In this document: positions 9,876 through 18,604 of the stretch, piece after piece
Layout: each line of letters begins with the position of its first letter
Numbering within the stretch: position 1 is the stretch's first letter
DNA from: Entrophospora sp. SA101
Lineage: Eukaryota > Glomeromycota > Glomeromycetes > Entrophosporales > Entrophosporaceae
Assembly (NCBI GenBank): GCA_958430865.1
Contig: CAUDNR010002258.1
Location: forward strand, 70,197 to 88,800
DNA length: 18,604 nucleotides
Reading direction: 5' to 3'
Position numbers and translations under genes: made by a program
The notes under the pieces: generated by a model
The model's input: the letters and a program-made list of their open reading frames with translations, nothing else
What the model was told of the DNA's origin: nothing
Database searches by the model: none

Positions 9876-11748
9876 GTTCTTGTCCAACTTGTAAGGAGAC
9901 TGATTATTCACATTCTTCAAGCAACCTTTGTAAATTTCAAAAACATTGTGCATCCAAATCTGTTCAAGAAAAAAACACAAAATACAAACAATGCACAGTA
10001 AAAACTGGACTTGGAGGATTCCTTAAAGATAAAGATCTTGAGCCTGCTAACCAAACAGCACTTTATCACATGACCATTGGTGATCAATTTCCTTTCAACA
10101 CAAGTGAAGGTGCTTTCAAGTATATGAGGCAATGTTTCCAAGCTGTAACTACATCCCAAAACACCCCTGACACCACCAATGAACCCATCATAAATAATAT
10201 TCGAGATACCCTCTATACACAATATTGACCTCAAGGAATGAGTTGGACAAATAAAAATCATTAGTACAACTTCTCTCCTCTGCTGCATGACAATATGTTA
10301 TAAATTGTCAGAACCACATAACAACAAATCTCGATAACTGACTTAAAAGATGGATAAAATATAAATTATTTAAGATTCATCAATTTCCTTTACCCAAAAA
10401 ACACATCAATACCATTATAAACCATTTCATCACTAACTTGAAAAATCAAGATCTCCCTTCCCTCCCTTCAAACATTATTGATAAACTCTCTACATCACAT
10501 CCACAATACCTAATTTACTTTACTACCCACATTCAATATATTCATTTGAAAGTGCAACAGACATTATTCCAAAATCAAGCTCTTGATGATGTGTCTGTAA
10601 AAGCATCCTGGTGGTCATATCTTTCAGGTCTTCATAAAATCCTGTGCACCTTTACCAAACATAACAGGGAACATGGTCTCCATCTCTTCACACTTCTGCC
10701 TGAATACTCTTTCCAACAAAAGTACATATTAGTTGATACTGATGCTTTATATTATATGTACAAATCAATTGAAAAAGTAGGAGTAACAACCATTCAAAGA
10801 TTCAGAACTGAAAAGGAAATTTGGTGGATGGAAGCATTTAATATTAATAAAGTCACCACCCAAAATCGAATCTTTGCTTACTCCATACAAACTGATGGTC
10901 TTGCAGTATCAGTTGGTCTGCAGAAGAAAGTTGATGATTATAAAGAGGAAGTTGATGGAGAAGGATCAAATATTGATTTGAATGGATGCAAATTATTTGG
11001 ACTGGATCCTGGAAGAAAAGATCTGTTTGTAGCAGTGAGTTCAGATGAAAAAGTTGTGAGTTATTCCAACAAGGAGTACTGGAACTTAGCAGGGTTTGTT
11101 CATGCTTGTAAAAAATGTAAGTTGTGGTTGGAAAAAAATCAATATCTTCAAGCTGCTATTCAAGGTGAGCTATACTTTGTTAATTTAATTTGCTGTTAAA
11201 AAAGATATCATTGAATAATATTACTTAGATACCTTTCGCCTAATACTAATACAAAACCTAGATATTCCAACCTCTGCTGTCACTAATGTCTATGGATATG
11301 GCTCTTACCTTGCTTACACTCTGTTTTACCTTGATATAATACTTGATTTTTATGGTGAATGTCACTGGTGTCAGTTGTGATAGAAATCTTTTATTAATAA
11401 GCAGAAGGCACCTGATATTCTGTGCAAGAGAATAACAAATAATAATGGTAACAGTACAGTTGTTGCATTGGTGATAGTAAATTCTCATCAACATCACTTG
11501 GGCATGCTCCAGGCCCTGTAAAAGAATTTCACCAAGAGTTTTCTAGACACTGCAAGGTGGTGAACATTGATGAATTCCGTACTTCCTCAGTCTGTTCTTT
11601 GTGTAATGGGTGGTTTGATAAGCATCGAAAATTCTGGTTTATCAGAATCTGCAAATCAGTCTGTCTGACACATTGGAATTGTGATGTTAATGCTGCCCAT
11701 AACACAAGGAACATTTTTTTGCACACAAACACTTATGGAGAGATCTGA
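9869..11748 (+). pseudogene. Fanzor (eukaryotic TnpB-like RNA-guided nuclease), decayed
   Basis: The N-terminal block (9869-10228) begins with a Cys-rich SCPTCKETDYSHSSS motif like those at the N-terminus of many fungal Fanzors, but no ATG is in frame. After a frame change near 10230 the frame holds a helical region (NHITTNL ... LKRWIKYKL) and then RuvC-I, FGLDPGRKD, with the Asp at 11005-11007. A spliceable intron at 11165-11261 leads to IPTSAVTNVYGYGSYLAY. TGA-TAG follow at 11378-11383, and one base is missing near 11469. The frame from 11470 reads GDSKFSSTSLGHAPG, then NIDEFRTSSVC with the candidate rearranged RuvC-II Glu at 11572-11574, a zinc ribbon (C-x2-C; C-x3-C) and RuvC-III WNCDVNAA, with the Asp at 11683-11685. 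All three catalytic acids survive. The usual WNRD arginine is Cys here. Five in-frame stops in all, so not functional as it stands. Confidence 0.87.
11165..11261 (+). other. Spliceosomal intron inside the Fanzor relic
   Basis: The donor GTGAGC at 11165 and acceptor CTAG ending at 11261 enclose 97 nt. A textbook branch-site string, TACTAAT (11244-11250), lies just before the acceptor. Splicing joins CAA-G to AT-ATT and restores the frame from AAIQ into DIPTSAVTNVYGYGSY, a conserved-looking Fanzor segment. The length matches the introns of the DNMT1 gene in this window. Confidence 0.75.
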
Positions 11749-11778
11749 TCCATTTATAAGGGGGACTTACTGACCTTT

Positions 11779-11823
11779 CTGCTGCCATTTTAACTGTGGC
11801 AGGATATGTCTAGCTGGCAGCAG
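11779..11823 (+). other. Stem-loop just downstream of Fanzor, candidate omega-RNA element
   Basis: ctgctgcca at 11779-11787 pairs perfectly with tggcagcag at 11815-11823, around a 27-nt loop. It begins about 30 bp after the last Fanzor codon. In TnpB and Fanzor loci the guide RNA comes from the 3' end of the gene and the adjacent non-coding DNA, so the position fits. Structure alone does not prove this: the stem could also be a relic of the element's right end. The surrounding 11749-11880 is GC-richer than the flanking DNA. Confidence 0.4.
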
Positions 11824-12225
11824 CAATGATGACTTTCTATGAAGCCACAATTAGCTATAGGGAGGATTTGGATCTTCCTGATTTAGTGTAATAAGGTTTA
11901 ATTGTTAACCAAGAAAAAAATAATTTCATTAATCATAAGAAGCACCTTGTTTTTTCATTTCATCCTTCCCAAAAAATTGTGTTTAATAAAGTTGAGTTTA
12001 CTTGGATCCGTATCTGTTCCTGTACATTCTGTACATTCATTCAGCTTGCTGAATATGAGCATGATACGAATAATGAATACTTTCTATGTTTTATTTCCCG
12101 TGCTACCCATTTTATTTGACAAATATAAGAAAAACGTAAATCATTCTTTCACACATAACCAAATGAAACAAAAAAATTCCAAGGGAAAAGGCAGTGTTAC
12201 GAGTTTTAGTCGTTTTTTATTTGTT
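11824..12225. other. Intergenic between Fanzor relic and DNMT1 3' end
   Basis: No convincing gene. A plus-strand frame spans 11902-12249 but starts at TTG, has no recognisable domain and overlaps the last exon of the opposite-strand methyltransferase. It is treated as chance. The 3' untranslated region of the methyltransferase gene must lie here. Confidence 0.5.
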
Positions 12226-15200
12226 TTAATAAATATTGCACTGATTTAATTCTGACTTTTTAAACACTGATTCTAGTAAACATTTTCCAAGTGCAAAAGC
12301 CAACGGTGGTGGAACTGCATTGCCAATTTGGCGATGCATATCTTTAGTATCATCTCGGTCACTATAAAATATAAATTGATCAGGAAACCCTTGTGCTCTA
12401 GCACATTCCCTAACTGTAATAATTCGCCTTTGATTCGGATGTATCACAGTCTATTGTAAAATTCATAAGAAAAAAATTCCCTAATTAATAAATTTTTCTT
12501 AAAATTGTAAATTATATGTATATAATTATAATTACCCCTGTCTTCCCCATTGGATTTATATCTGTTAGGGCAGTAAGAAAATGTCCATCGAAATCCAATC
12601 TTCCAAACAACCCTTTCCAACCATTATGTCTACTTGCAGCCGAATTAGGATCACTCAGACACCAAGGTTTAAGTTTTTCTGGAAGGTCTATTATAATTAT
12701 TATTGTTAACATTGAGACCAATGACCTTTCTCTCATATTTTATTAGTGCAAAAAAAGAAAATTTAATATGATTTCAAACTTACTAGAGTGATCAGCACCT
12801 GGAAACATTGGTATGCGAACAATACGTTCCACAGTCAATGGATTAAAGGCTCTTGTTACATGATTATATAAAAATTCAGAATCTTTACGACATAGTCTCT
12901 GATATTCAGATACTGGTTCAAACACATATTTTGTCTTCATGTCACCGACCCAACCTTTTTCTGGAACTGCTATTTGTTTAAATGGACGAGCAACTTGATC
13001 ATCATCGTCTTCTTTATAAATAAATTTAGGATTTACAAATTCAAATTTTGGTAAATCAGTGATAGCATCTCCTACAGTTATTGGTGGAAGTGGTGCATGA
13101 CCATTTGTTCGTTTGTTGTAAGTGAATGATTTACCATTTGGTAATAAAATATTTATGGATCCTTGTTTTCCAAAACATGTTGATATTTGTGGGAAATCAG
13201 GTAGATAACAATCTCTTTTTGCTCCCCATATAAATAAACGACGCCTACTTTGTGGTATACCATGATTGCCAGCCTGTTGAACACCGAATCTGGTTTGATA
13301 TCTAATTATTATATAATATGTAGATATATATTATTTATTATATTTTAAATATCAGTGTAAAGTCATTCAGAGATGCATTTAAAATTTTATTTGATAATTA
13401 TATTTACCCCAATGCAGTCAATGATCTTAATATGAATTTAATTACGCCCATCTTGATTCCTCCTTTTATCTTAATACCATCTTGCTCTCCTCCTAGACGA
13501 AATGAAAGCATTCCACGAACATTCTCTAATAAAAAGTAATCAGGCCTATAAAAATCAACATAACTCAACGCTGTTGCTACAAGACTATTTTTGATATCGT
13601 CGGCTTTTTGATAACGATTCACACCACTAAATCCTTGACTAATTATTTTTTTTAAAAAAAAAACAAAAGATTTAGATTTATTTAAACCTATCAAAATAAA
13701 TAAATAAAATTTTTTCTTTACCAAGGTGGACCACAATAAATAAAATCAACTTCACCAGGTCTTGGCATACTAGGGACTTTTTGTTTCAGAAAATCATATA
13801 TTTCCTCCGGCCTTTCATTCCTGACATGTTCAGCAATTGTACGTTCAAGTAATAAATTTGCACACTGGTTATAAACAATTGCATCAGGATTATTATTTCT
13901 ATATGTATATTATTTAGAAATATAAACAAAATAAATCATTAAATTAAAAGTTAATTAATATCACTATATCAAATTAATATATTTATTATATCTTACTTAA
14001 AAGTTAAAGCTGCGCTAGGAGCAAATTCTATAGCCCATTTAGTGTTAACAATTCCTGTCATATCCATACCAATTGTTATTCCACCACAGCCTGAGAAGAT
14101 ATCCATTGCTCGTAATTTTCGCTTTTGAGAATTTATACATTCAAAGAAATTTTCCAATTTGTGTTTATGTTTTTCACGTTTGTCTTTACAAATTGAACAT
14201 GTGGAGAAACACTCAGGCTCCAATTTTAATAAATCTGAATTTTTTGGCGAGTTGATTTTTGATATTTTTTCAACATAAAAACTATCATTTTCTTCTTTAT
14301 ACTTGTCAAGATCTTCAATAGTGTCTAAATGTTGCACCCAACAAACACCCTCAAGATTGTTAATATCACTAATAAATAATTTTTTATTTGTATAATAAAG
14401 ATGACGACTATCTTTTTTTATCATAGGATATTGAACAATATCTTTATATGTAGCCTCTTCAGGTGATTTAAATTTAGGTTTCGATGAAGAACTACTCAAA
14501 TCATCAACACGGCCAAGAATATGTACCATCAATTTAATATCATTAGATAAAACTTTAGTGGTATTGTTCTTTTGACTAGATTTAGAATTTGCATTTCTTC
14601 CTGTTGAAAATATATTATCGATTGTTACTTGAACACTCGCTGTATCTTCGATAATTTCGATTATTTGACCAATAACATAAGGTAAATCCTTTTCTTCTGG
14701 TATAATGTAAATGAAATCATATTGATGATATTCATAGTCTTTATATATAAAGCCCTTATCAAAAGATTTATCAGGTGAAAGCTGTTTGGGATACACGCTG
14801 TGTTCTTTTGTAAGATGGCTTTCACATGAGTGACATTCTTCATTATCATCACAATAGATGAATTTCATATTTGGATCTTCGTGTAGTCTGACATCTTCAA
14901 AAACAGCATATTCTTTATCATACCAATACCTTTAAAAGGGTTTATCATTAAAACAAAAAATTTATTTATTGATAAATTATTATTCAATTTATTTTATTCA
15001 TTTAATTATAAAAAATTATATTATTACTCATACCTATAAAAATGGTATTGATTACTTTCGAAGATAAAGGATTCATCTTTGCAAACTTCTAGATATTCAA
15101 CAAATGCCTTACCAAGGATAGTATCAAGTTTACCATCAACACAAGTGTCCAACAAAAAGATTTCACGATCGCCAGCCAATTCATCAAGGATTGTTTCTTT

Positions 15201-16803
15201 TCCATGATTGAAGAATCTTGAATGAAACATCTTATTCTTTTTCGAATCCTCATACATGTAAATTACTTTTACAAATTGTGGTTCGTCGGATTCACCATTA
15301 CGAACATATACCACATCACCAACTTTTATAATTTCACCGTTAATACTAACTGAATTATAGTAAAGTTTTTTTTGTTTATTATTGTTATTATTATTATTAA
15401 CAATAGCCTCACAATCCCATTTAATACAATGAGTGATTGGTTTGATCATCACTATTGGAATATTATCACATTCTATTTCATCATCAGAAGTCACATCTGC
15501 TGCATCTTCTACTTGTTTAATTGTGATCAGTTTTCGTTTAAATAGACCTTTTGTAAGATTTTGTATGAATGGTGTAACGCATGTTTGATTTGTATTAGTC
15601 AAAACAGCTGTATTTGGATTTTTTATGGTAATATTTCTTTTTGTTCTAATGTTATCAGCATTAGTCATACCAACTTTTTTTGTTCTTGTATATGTACCAT
15701 TTGATAGTATCTGAAAAAGTGTATCAAGTAACGGACATTCAAGAATTCCAAATTCTGATTGTTCAGAGATCCAAGCTTGAATTTCTTCAGCAATATAATC
15801 AATATTGTTGATTATATCTTTTTCCGTTAATTTAATTTTTATTAATTCATTACCAATCTGACTAGAAGAAGAGGAAGGAGAGGGAGAGGAAGAAGCTGAT
15901 TCTTTTATAGACTTAATGAATTTCTCATAAGTGATTTCTGAATTAGAAGCCAGCGTTTCAATTGTTAAATTCGCGGCTCTAATTTTTTTATAGATAGGTT
16001 CAAAAGTTCTAAGATATTCTTCAGCTGGTTTAAGCAATTTATAAAAGGCAAATTGCGTTCGTATCCAAATTTCGCTATGATTTACAAATATAATGAAGAT
16101 AAATTTTAAATTTTGTTGTTAGATAAATAAGGTATGATTTTCTTTTTCAAAGAATAAATAAATACCTTTTACTATTTTCAAGTTGTTCGATTTGAAAATG
16201 GAATATAGTAGTGGTTCTAAATTGTTGATCAGGAAGTCTTAATTCCTCACTAAGTTCATCTTCAATAAGTTCTTCATCATCTTCATCGACATATATTGCT
16301 TTTACTATTCCCGCGGCATGCAATTCCTTCCCTAGATCATCAATTTCCTCAATACTAGCAATTCGATTTTTATTGTTTACATCAAATATTATGAAATTAT
16401 CAAGTGTACGGCATGGTATAGTATAATTCACGTTATCATAGCCGTCGGGAGGACATCCTTCATTGAATGAATCTTCACCTATAAGTTCTAATTTTTCATG
16501 TTCTTCTACCTCATTTTCCATGAAAACATAAAATCTTTTTGTGTTTACTATGTATATATATTGATATTATAATTATAATTATTGACAAATAGCGCATAAT
16601 ATATATATATAAATTTTTATAATAAATTCCAAAGAAAAAACAAAATTCTAACCAGAGCTTTTTTTTTTAGTAGTAACAGGCTGAGAAACTTTTTTACAAG
16701 CTCTATTAAAATTGAATTCTTCACTTTCATTATTATCGCTACCTGACTCACTTATTTTACGTTTAATACGACGAGGAACAGGAGTTGAACAATCTACTTC
16801 CAT
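12226..16803 (-). CDS. DNMT1: DNMT1-type maintenance DNA cytosine-5 methyltransferase (RFD, two BAH, catalytic)
   Basis: Nine exons splice to 3,810 nt, 1,269 residues. Residues 1-60 are basic and acidic with a likely nuclear signal (PRRIKRKI). Residues 95-310 look like the replication-foci domain ([18 protein letters not shown]), which in DNMT1 ties the enzyme to replicated, hemimethylated DNA. A poly-Ser run and a poly-Asn run follow. BAH1 is about 420-550 and BAH2 about 585-770. The catalytic domain has motif I DIFSGCGG (801-808), motif IV PPCQGFSG with Cys895, motif VI ENV (933-935), motif VIII QSRRR (989-993) and motif [12 protein letters not shown] (1234-1244). A target-recognition region lies between VIII and X. 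No CXXC zinc finger is seen between RFD and BAH1, unlike animal DNMT1. Its product would methylate CpG cytosines after replication in the nucleus. All motifs are intact. DIM-2 is the alternative fungal subfamily. Confidence 0.9.
12226..16803 (-). other. Exon map of the DNMT1 gene
   Basis: Exons in transcription order: 16803-16653, 16547-16166, 16074-15034, 14929-13997, 13898-13722, 13638-13408, 13301-12784, 12687-12536, 12450-12226. The introns are 105, 91, 104, 98, 83, 106, 96 and 85 nt. All are GT-AG. Donors are GTTAGA, GTATTT, GTATGA, GTAAGA, GTAAAG, GTAAAT, GTAAGT and GTAATT. Every junction was chosen so that both the frame and the family motifs continue; the total is divisible by three. 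Least certain is the first intron: the acceptor CATAG at 16548 keeps the frame, whereas a closer AAAAAG at 16535 does not. The fifth intron interrupts the catalytic Cys codon (TG^T). The second (AG^C), third (AG^G) and fourth (AA^A) are also phase 2. Confidence 0.82.
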
Positions 16804-16860
16804 TTAAGATATTATAAAAAGAAATAGTAATAATTAAAAAAAAAAATTTTTTTTAAAAGA

Positions 16861-16866
16861 ACGCGT
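16861..16866. promoter_or_regulatory. ACGCGT (MCB-type) box upstream of DNMT1
   Basis: The palindrome acgcgt lies 58 bp upstream of the methyltransferase ATG. In yeasts ACGCGT is the MluI cell-cycle box bound by MBF, which drives S-phase genes. A replication-coupled methyltransferase would be a sensible target. The same hexamer also occurs by chance inside the Sola-like transposase near 6149, so a single site is only suggestive. Whether this fungus uses MBF at this site is inference. Confidence 0.4.
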
Positions 16867-17417
16867 ATTTGTATATACATTTTAAAACGTATGGTGGGTG
16901 ATACAGTCAGGGAATATACCAACCAAATTTGGAATTTCCAAATACTGTAATGATTGATTGATTGGGGTATTCGATCAACAAAAAAGGAAAAGCATAGTGG
17001 AAGTTTGTTGTTACACGAAACGTTATACAGAACTCATTGCTTCTGAAACTTCGCCAGTATATAGTTGTTACCTCTCTAAATTGGAGATCAAGTTCAGATC
17101 CAATTCAAATCCAGTTTATCACTTACTTTTTATTGCCAGAATGTTTGCCGTGTATTGTAAAGCTACGTTGCACAATATAAAAAATTAGTGTAACATTTCA
17201 AATTTCCCATTATGCTAAAAGGAAACAAAAACTTTGCTATATTATTTTTTATATTAAATAAACATTCAAAAATACATTATATGAGCATACTGCAACAAAA
17301 AAAGACAAAGTGAACATTAGTGTTATCAAGGATTCAGGGTTCAAAATTTAGTCATTATTATCACAATTGCATTGTAATTATAATTTAACCGTCCACTCCT
17401 ATATAAAAATAGTTGAT
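16867..17417. other. Upstream DNA of DNMT1 with a dispersed repeat; no sure gene
   Basis: A plus-strand frame at 16958-17188 is open for 76 codons. Its middle part overlaps a repeat found again at 18535-18602, so it is more likely repeat-derived than a host gene. A TATA-like string, tatataaaa, lies near 17400, just upstream of the small reading frame at 17418. Confidence 0.45.
17022..17089 (+). repeat. Dispersed repeat, copy 1
   Basis: About 68 bp matching 18535-18602 at roughly 80% by eye, with an exact core ttgcttctgaaacttc. Both copies can be read in the same frame (ASETS ... YSC ... LSK), and several differences are third-base or conservative. Copy 1 lies within the open frame 16958-17188. 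It is an interspersed repeat, possibly derived from a coding sequence. Confidence 0.6.
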
Positions 17418-17597
17418 ATGAAACTCATTTATATAAGATCTACTATGGAACCTAAGAATTATAGCACCATTAGAAGTATTCTAAAAAAAGAACAAGGTAA
17501 AAAAATTACTCCTTATATTTTCAAAATAAATGATACTCAGACACTAGAAACTTATCTAAGAAAAGAAAGGATTACTTATGAAATTTACCAAGAATAA
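17418..17597 (+). CDS. Small hypothetical protein, 59 residues
   Basis: ATG at 17418 to TAA at 17595. The product is basic and mixed in composition (for example EQGKKITPYIFKINDTQTLE, ending ITYEIYQE), less repetitive than chance frames nearby. A TATA-like tatataaaa lies about 15 bp upstream and AATAAA-like strings follow the stop. No signal peptide, membrane segment or known domain is visible, and I do not recognise it. It could be a last exon of a longer gene, a pseudogene or chance. Confidence 0.3.
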   Translation: MKLIYIRSTMEPKNYSTIRSILKKEQGKKITPYIFKINDTQTLETYLRKERITYEIYQE

Positions 17598-17944
17598 TAA
17601 ATGTTGGAAAAAGAAAGCATCATGATGATGCATTATCACCTATTATTATTCTTGTATCTTTCTTGTATTTTACTTGATTAAATCATTAAATAAAAATGAA
17701 TCATTGAATTCTTATTTCTTATTTCTTAGTTCTCTATATTGTACAACATGTGTGGATATTTGCAATGCAAAAATACATATTAACATCAATAAAGTTATTT
17801 TATTTTTTTAAATTTCACATATGTATGGGGTTTATAATAACAGAGCATCATGTGAGAATGTTGGAACTATGATATGACAGAAGTCTAATTATTAATTATT
17901 TAAGGTTTAGTTAAGATCTGATCAAATGATTCAATTAATGTTTA
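17598..17944. other. Intergenic, nothing recognised
   Basis: AT-rich DNA between the small reading frame and the palindromic element. There is no open frame of note and no repeat that I can pair within the window. Confidence 0.5.
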
Positions 17945-18085
17945 GATTTGTTGTATGTGAAATTGAAATATTATGGAGTGGGGTGAAATTCTGATTGGCT
18001 AATTTGAATTTCATGTATGTAAATTTGAATTTCACATATGTGAATTGCGAATTCACATAATTTCATTTTCACGTACAACAGATCC
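17945..18085. repeat. Palindromic MITE-like element, about 141 bp
   Basis: The terminal arms at 17945-17975 and 18056-18084 are inverted copies with three mismatches and a two-base gap (gatttgttgtatgtgaaa against gatctgttgtacgtgaaa). The interior is rich in smaller palindromes, including a perfect 14-mer ttcacatatgtgaa at 18031-18044. Size, long TIRs and absence of coding sequence fit a non-autonomous miniature inverted-repeat element. The target duplication is unclear; attaat-like strings lie on both sides. Confidence 0.6.
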
Positions 18086-18534
18086 ATTAATAATTAGTTA
18101 AGATTCAATAACCATTTAATAATTACTTATAACTAATTATAAATCGGTTACAAGCAATATATATTTGGATATCAGCCTAATTAATAGATTTTTTTTTGAT
18201 CATGACAATTAAATTGTTCATGCCAATCACTTTTTCCAAGAATTCTCTCTTTGTATTGATATCATAAAATACTATTGATGATTTGTATAAAGAATAATTT
18301 TACTAGAAAAACACAATAAAAGTGGAATCACTAAAAACAATAATTTCTCTATATTAATATTGCCCTTTTAAATGGTTGTTGGCATTTTCTCTGGTTTCAT
18401 TCAGATATTACAAAAGTCTAGAATAATGGATTTCTGGAAATTTTTTCACAAATGTATGAATTTGGTTTATTGTAACAATCAGAGCATAATGGACACTCAT
18501 TCCATCCAACAGTCATTTGTATAATAGGCAGGTG
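18086..18534. other. Intergenic, nothing recognised
   Basis: AT-rich sequence with no convincing reading frame or RNA gene between the palindromic element and the final dispersed repeat. Confidence 0.5.
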
Positions 18535-18602
18535 GTTACACAGAGCCCGTTGCTTCTGAAACTTCACTAGAATATAGCTGTAGCCTCTCTAAGTCCAGAT
18601 CA
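18535..18602 (+). repeat. Dispersed repeat, copy 2 (at window edge)
   Basis: Partner of 17022-17089 in the same orientation, sharing the core ttgcttctgaaacttc and ctctctaa. The window ends within or just after the copy, so its right boundary is unknown. Confidence 0.6.
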
Positions 18603-18604
18603 TC

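Noticed and set aside
9917..10288. 123-codon minus-strand frame
   Set aside because: It is antisense to the N-terminal Fanzor block, which carries recognisable motifs.
11902..12249. 115-codon plus-strand reading frame
   Set aside because: It starts at TTG, has no domain, is biased by AT runs and overlaps the last exon of the well-supported opposite-strand methyltransferase.
12516..12746. 76-codon plus-strand frame
   Set aside because: It is the antisense shadow of methyltransferase exon 8 and flanking introns.
1..18604. tRNA or rRNA genes
   Set aside because: No cloverleaf-like A/B-box pair or rRNA segment was found on reading either strand by eye; a covariance-model scan would be needed to exclude a divergent one.

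Overview
The window is AT-rich eukaryotic DNA. It has spliceosomal introns of about 83-106 nt and genes separated by decayed transposons. A DNMT1-class maintenance methyltransferase, a COA4-type mitochondrial assembly factor, a Fanzor relic and hAT, Sola-like and pogo relics together point to a fungus. A repeat-rich arbuscular mycorrhizal (Glomeromycotina, Rhizophagus-like) genome is my best guess, but this is inference from composition and gene content.

Layout. 1-60: a perfect 16-bp inverted repeat. 103-2431: a hAT transposon with a perfect 8-bp target duplication and a broken transposase on the minus strand. 2440-5018: non-coding or decayed DNA with one short broken reading frame. 5019-5240 (minus): an intact twin-CX9C gene, COA4. 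5378-7723: a Sola-like DNA transposon inserted 137 bp upstream of COA4, with terminal inverted repeats (TIRs) and a transposase open except for one TGA. 7936-8416: the 3' end of a pogo/Tigger element. 8417-9616: relic DNA with Tc1/mariner-like ends and an AT microsatellite. 9617-9875: a 118-bp tandem repeat that runs into a Fanzor (eukaryotic TnpB-like RNA-guided nuclease) pseudogene at 9869-11748. A stem-loop follows at 11779-11823. 12226-16803 (minus): a nine-exon DNMT1-type gene that splices in silico to 1,269 codons with all motifs intact. 16804-18604: repeats, a small uncertain reading frame and a palindromic MITE-like element.

How the pieces relate. The two intact host genes are the mitochondrial assembly factor COA4 and DNMT1. 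Everything else recognisable is mobile DNA in decay. Most in-frame stops in the hAT, Sola-like and Fanzor relics are TGA. Several fall where the surrounding sequence suggests arginine, so a CGA to TGA change (deamination of methylated CpG) is a simple explanation. This is the expected footprint of the kind of enzyme encoded at 12226-16803. The most notable item is the intron-containing Fanzor relic, which retains all three RuvC acidic positions.
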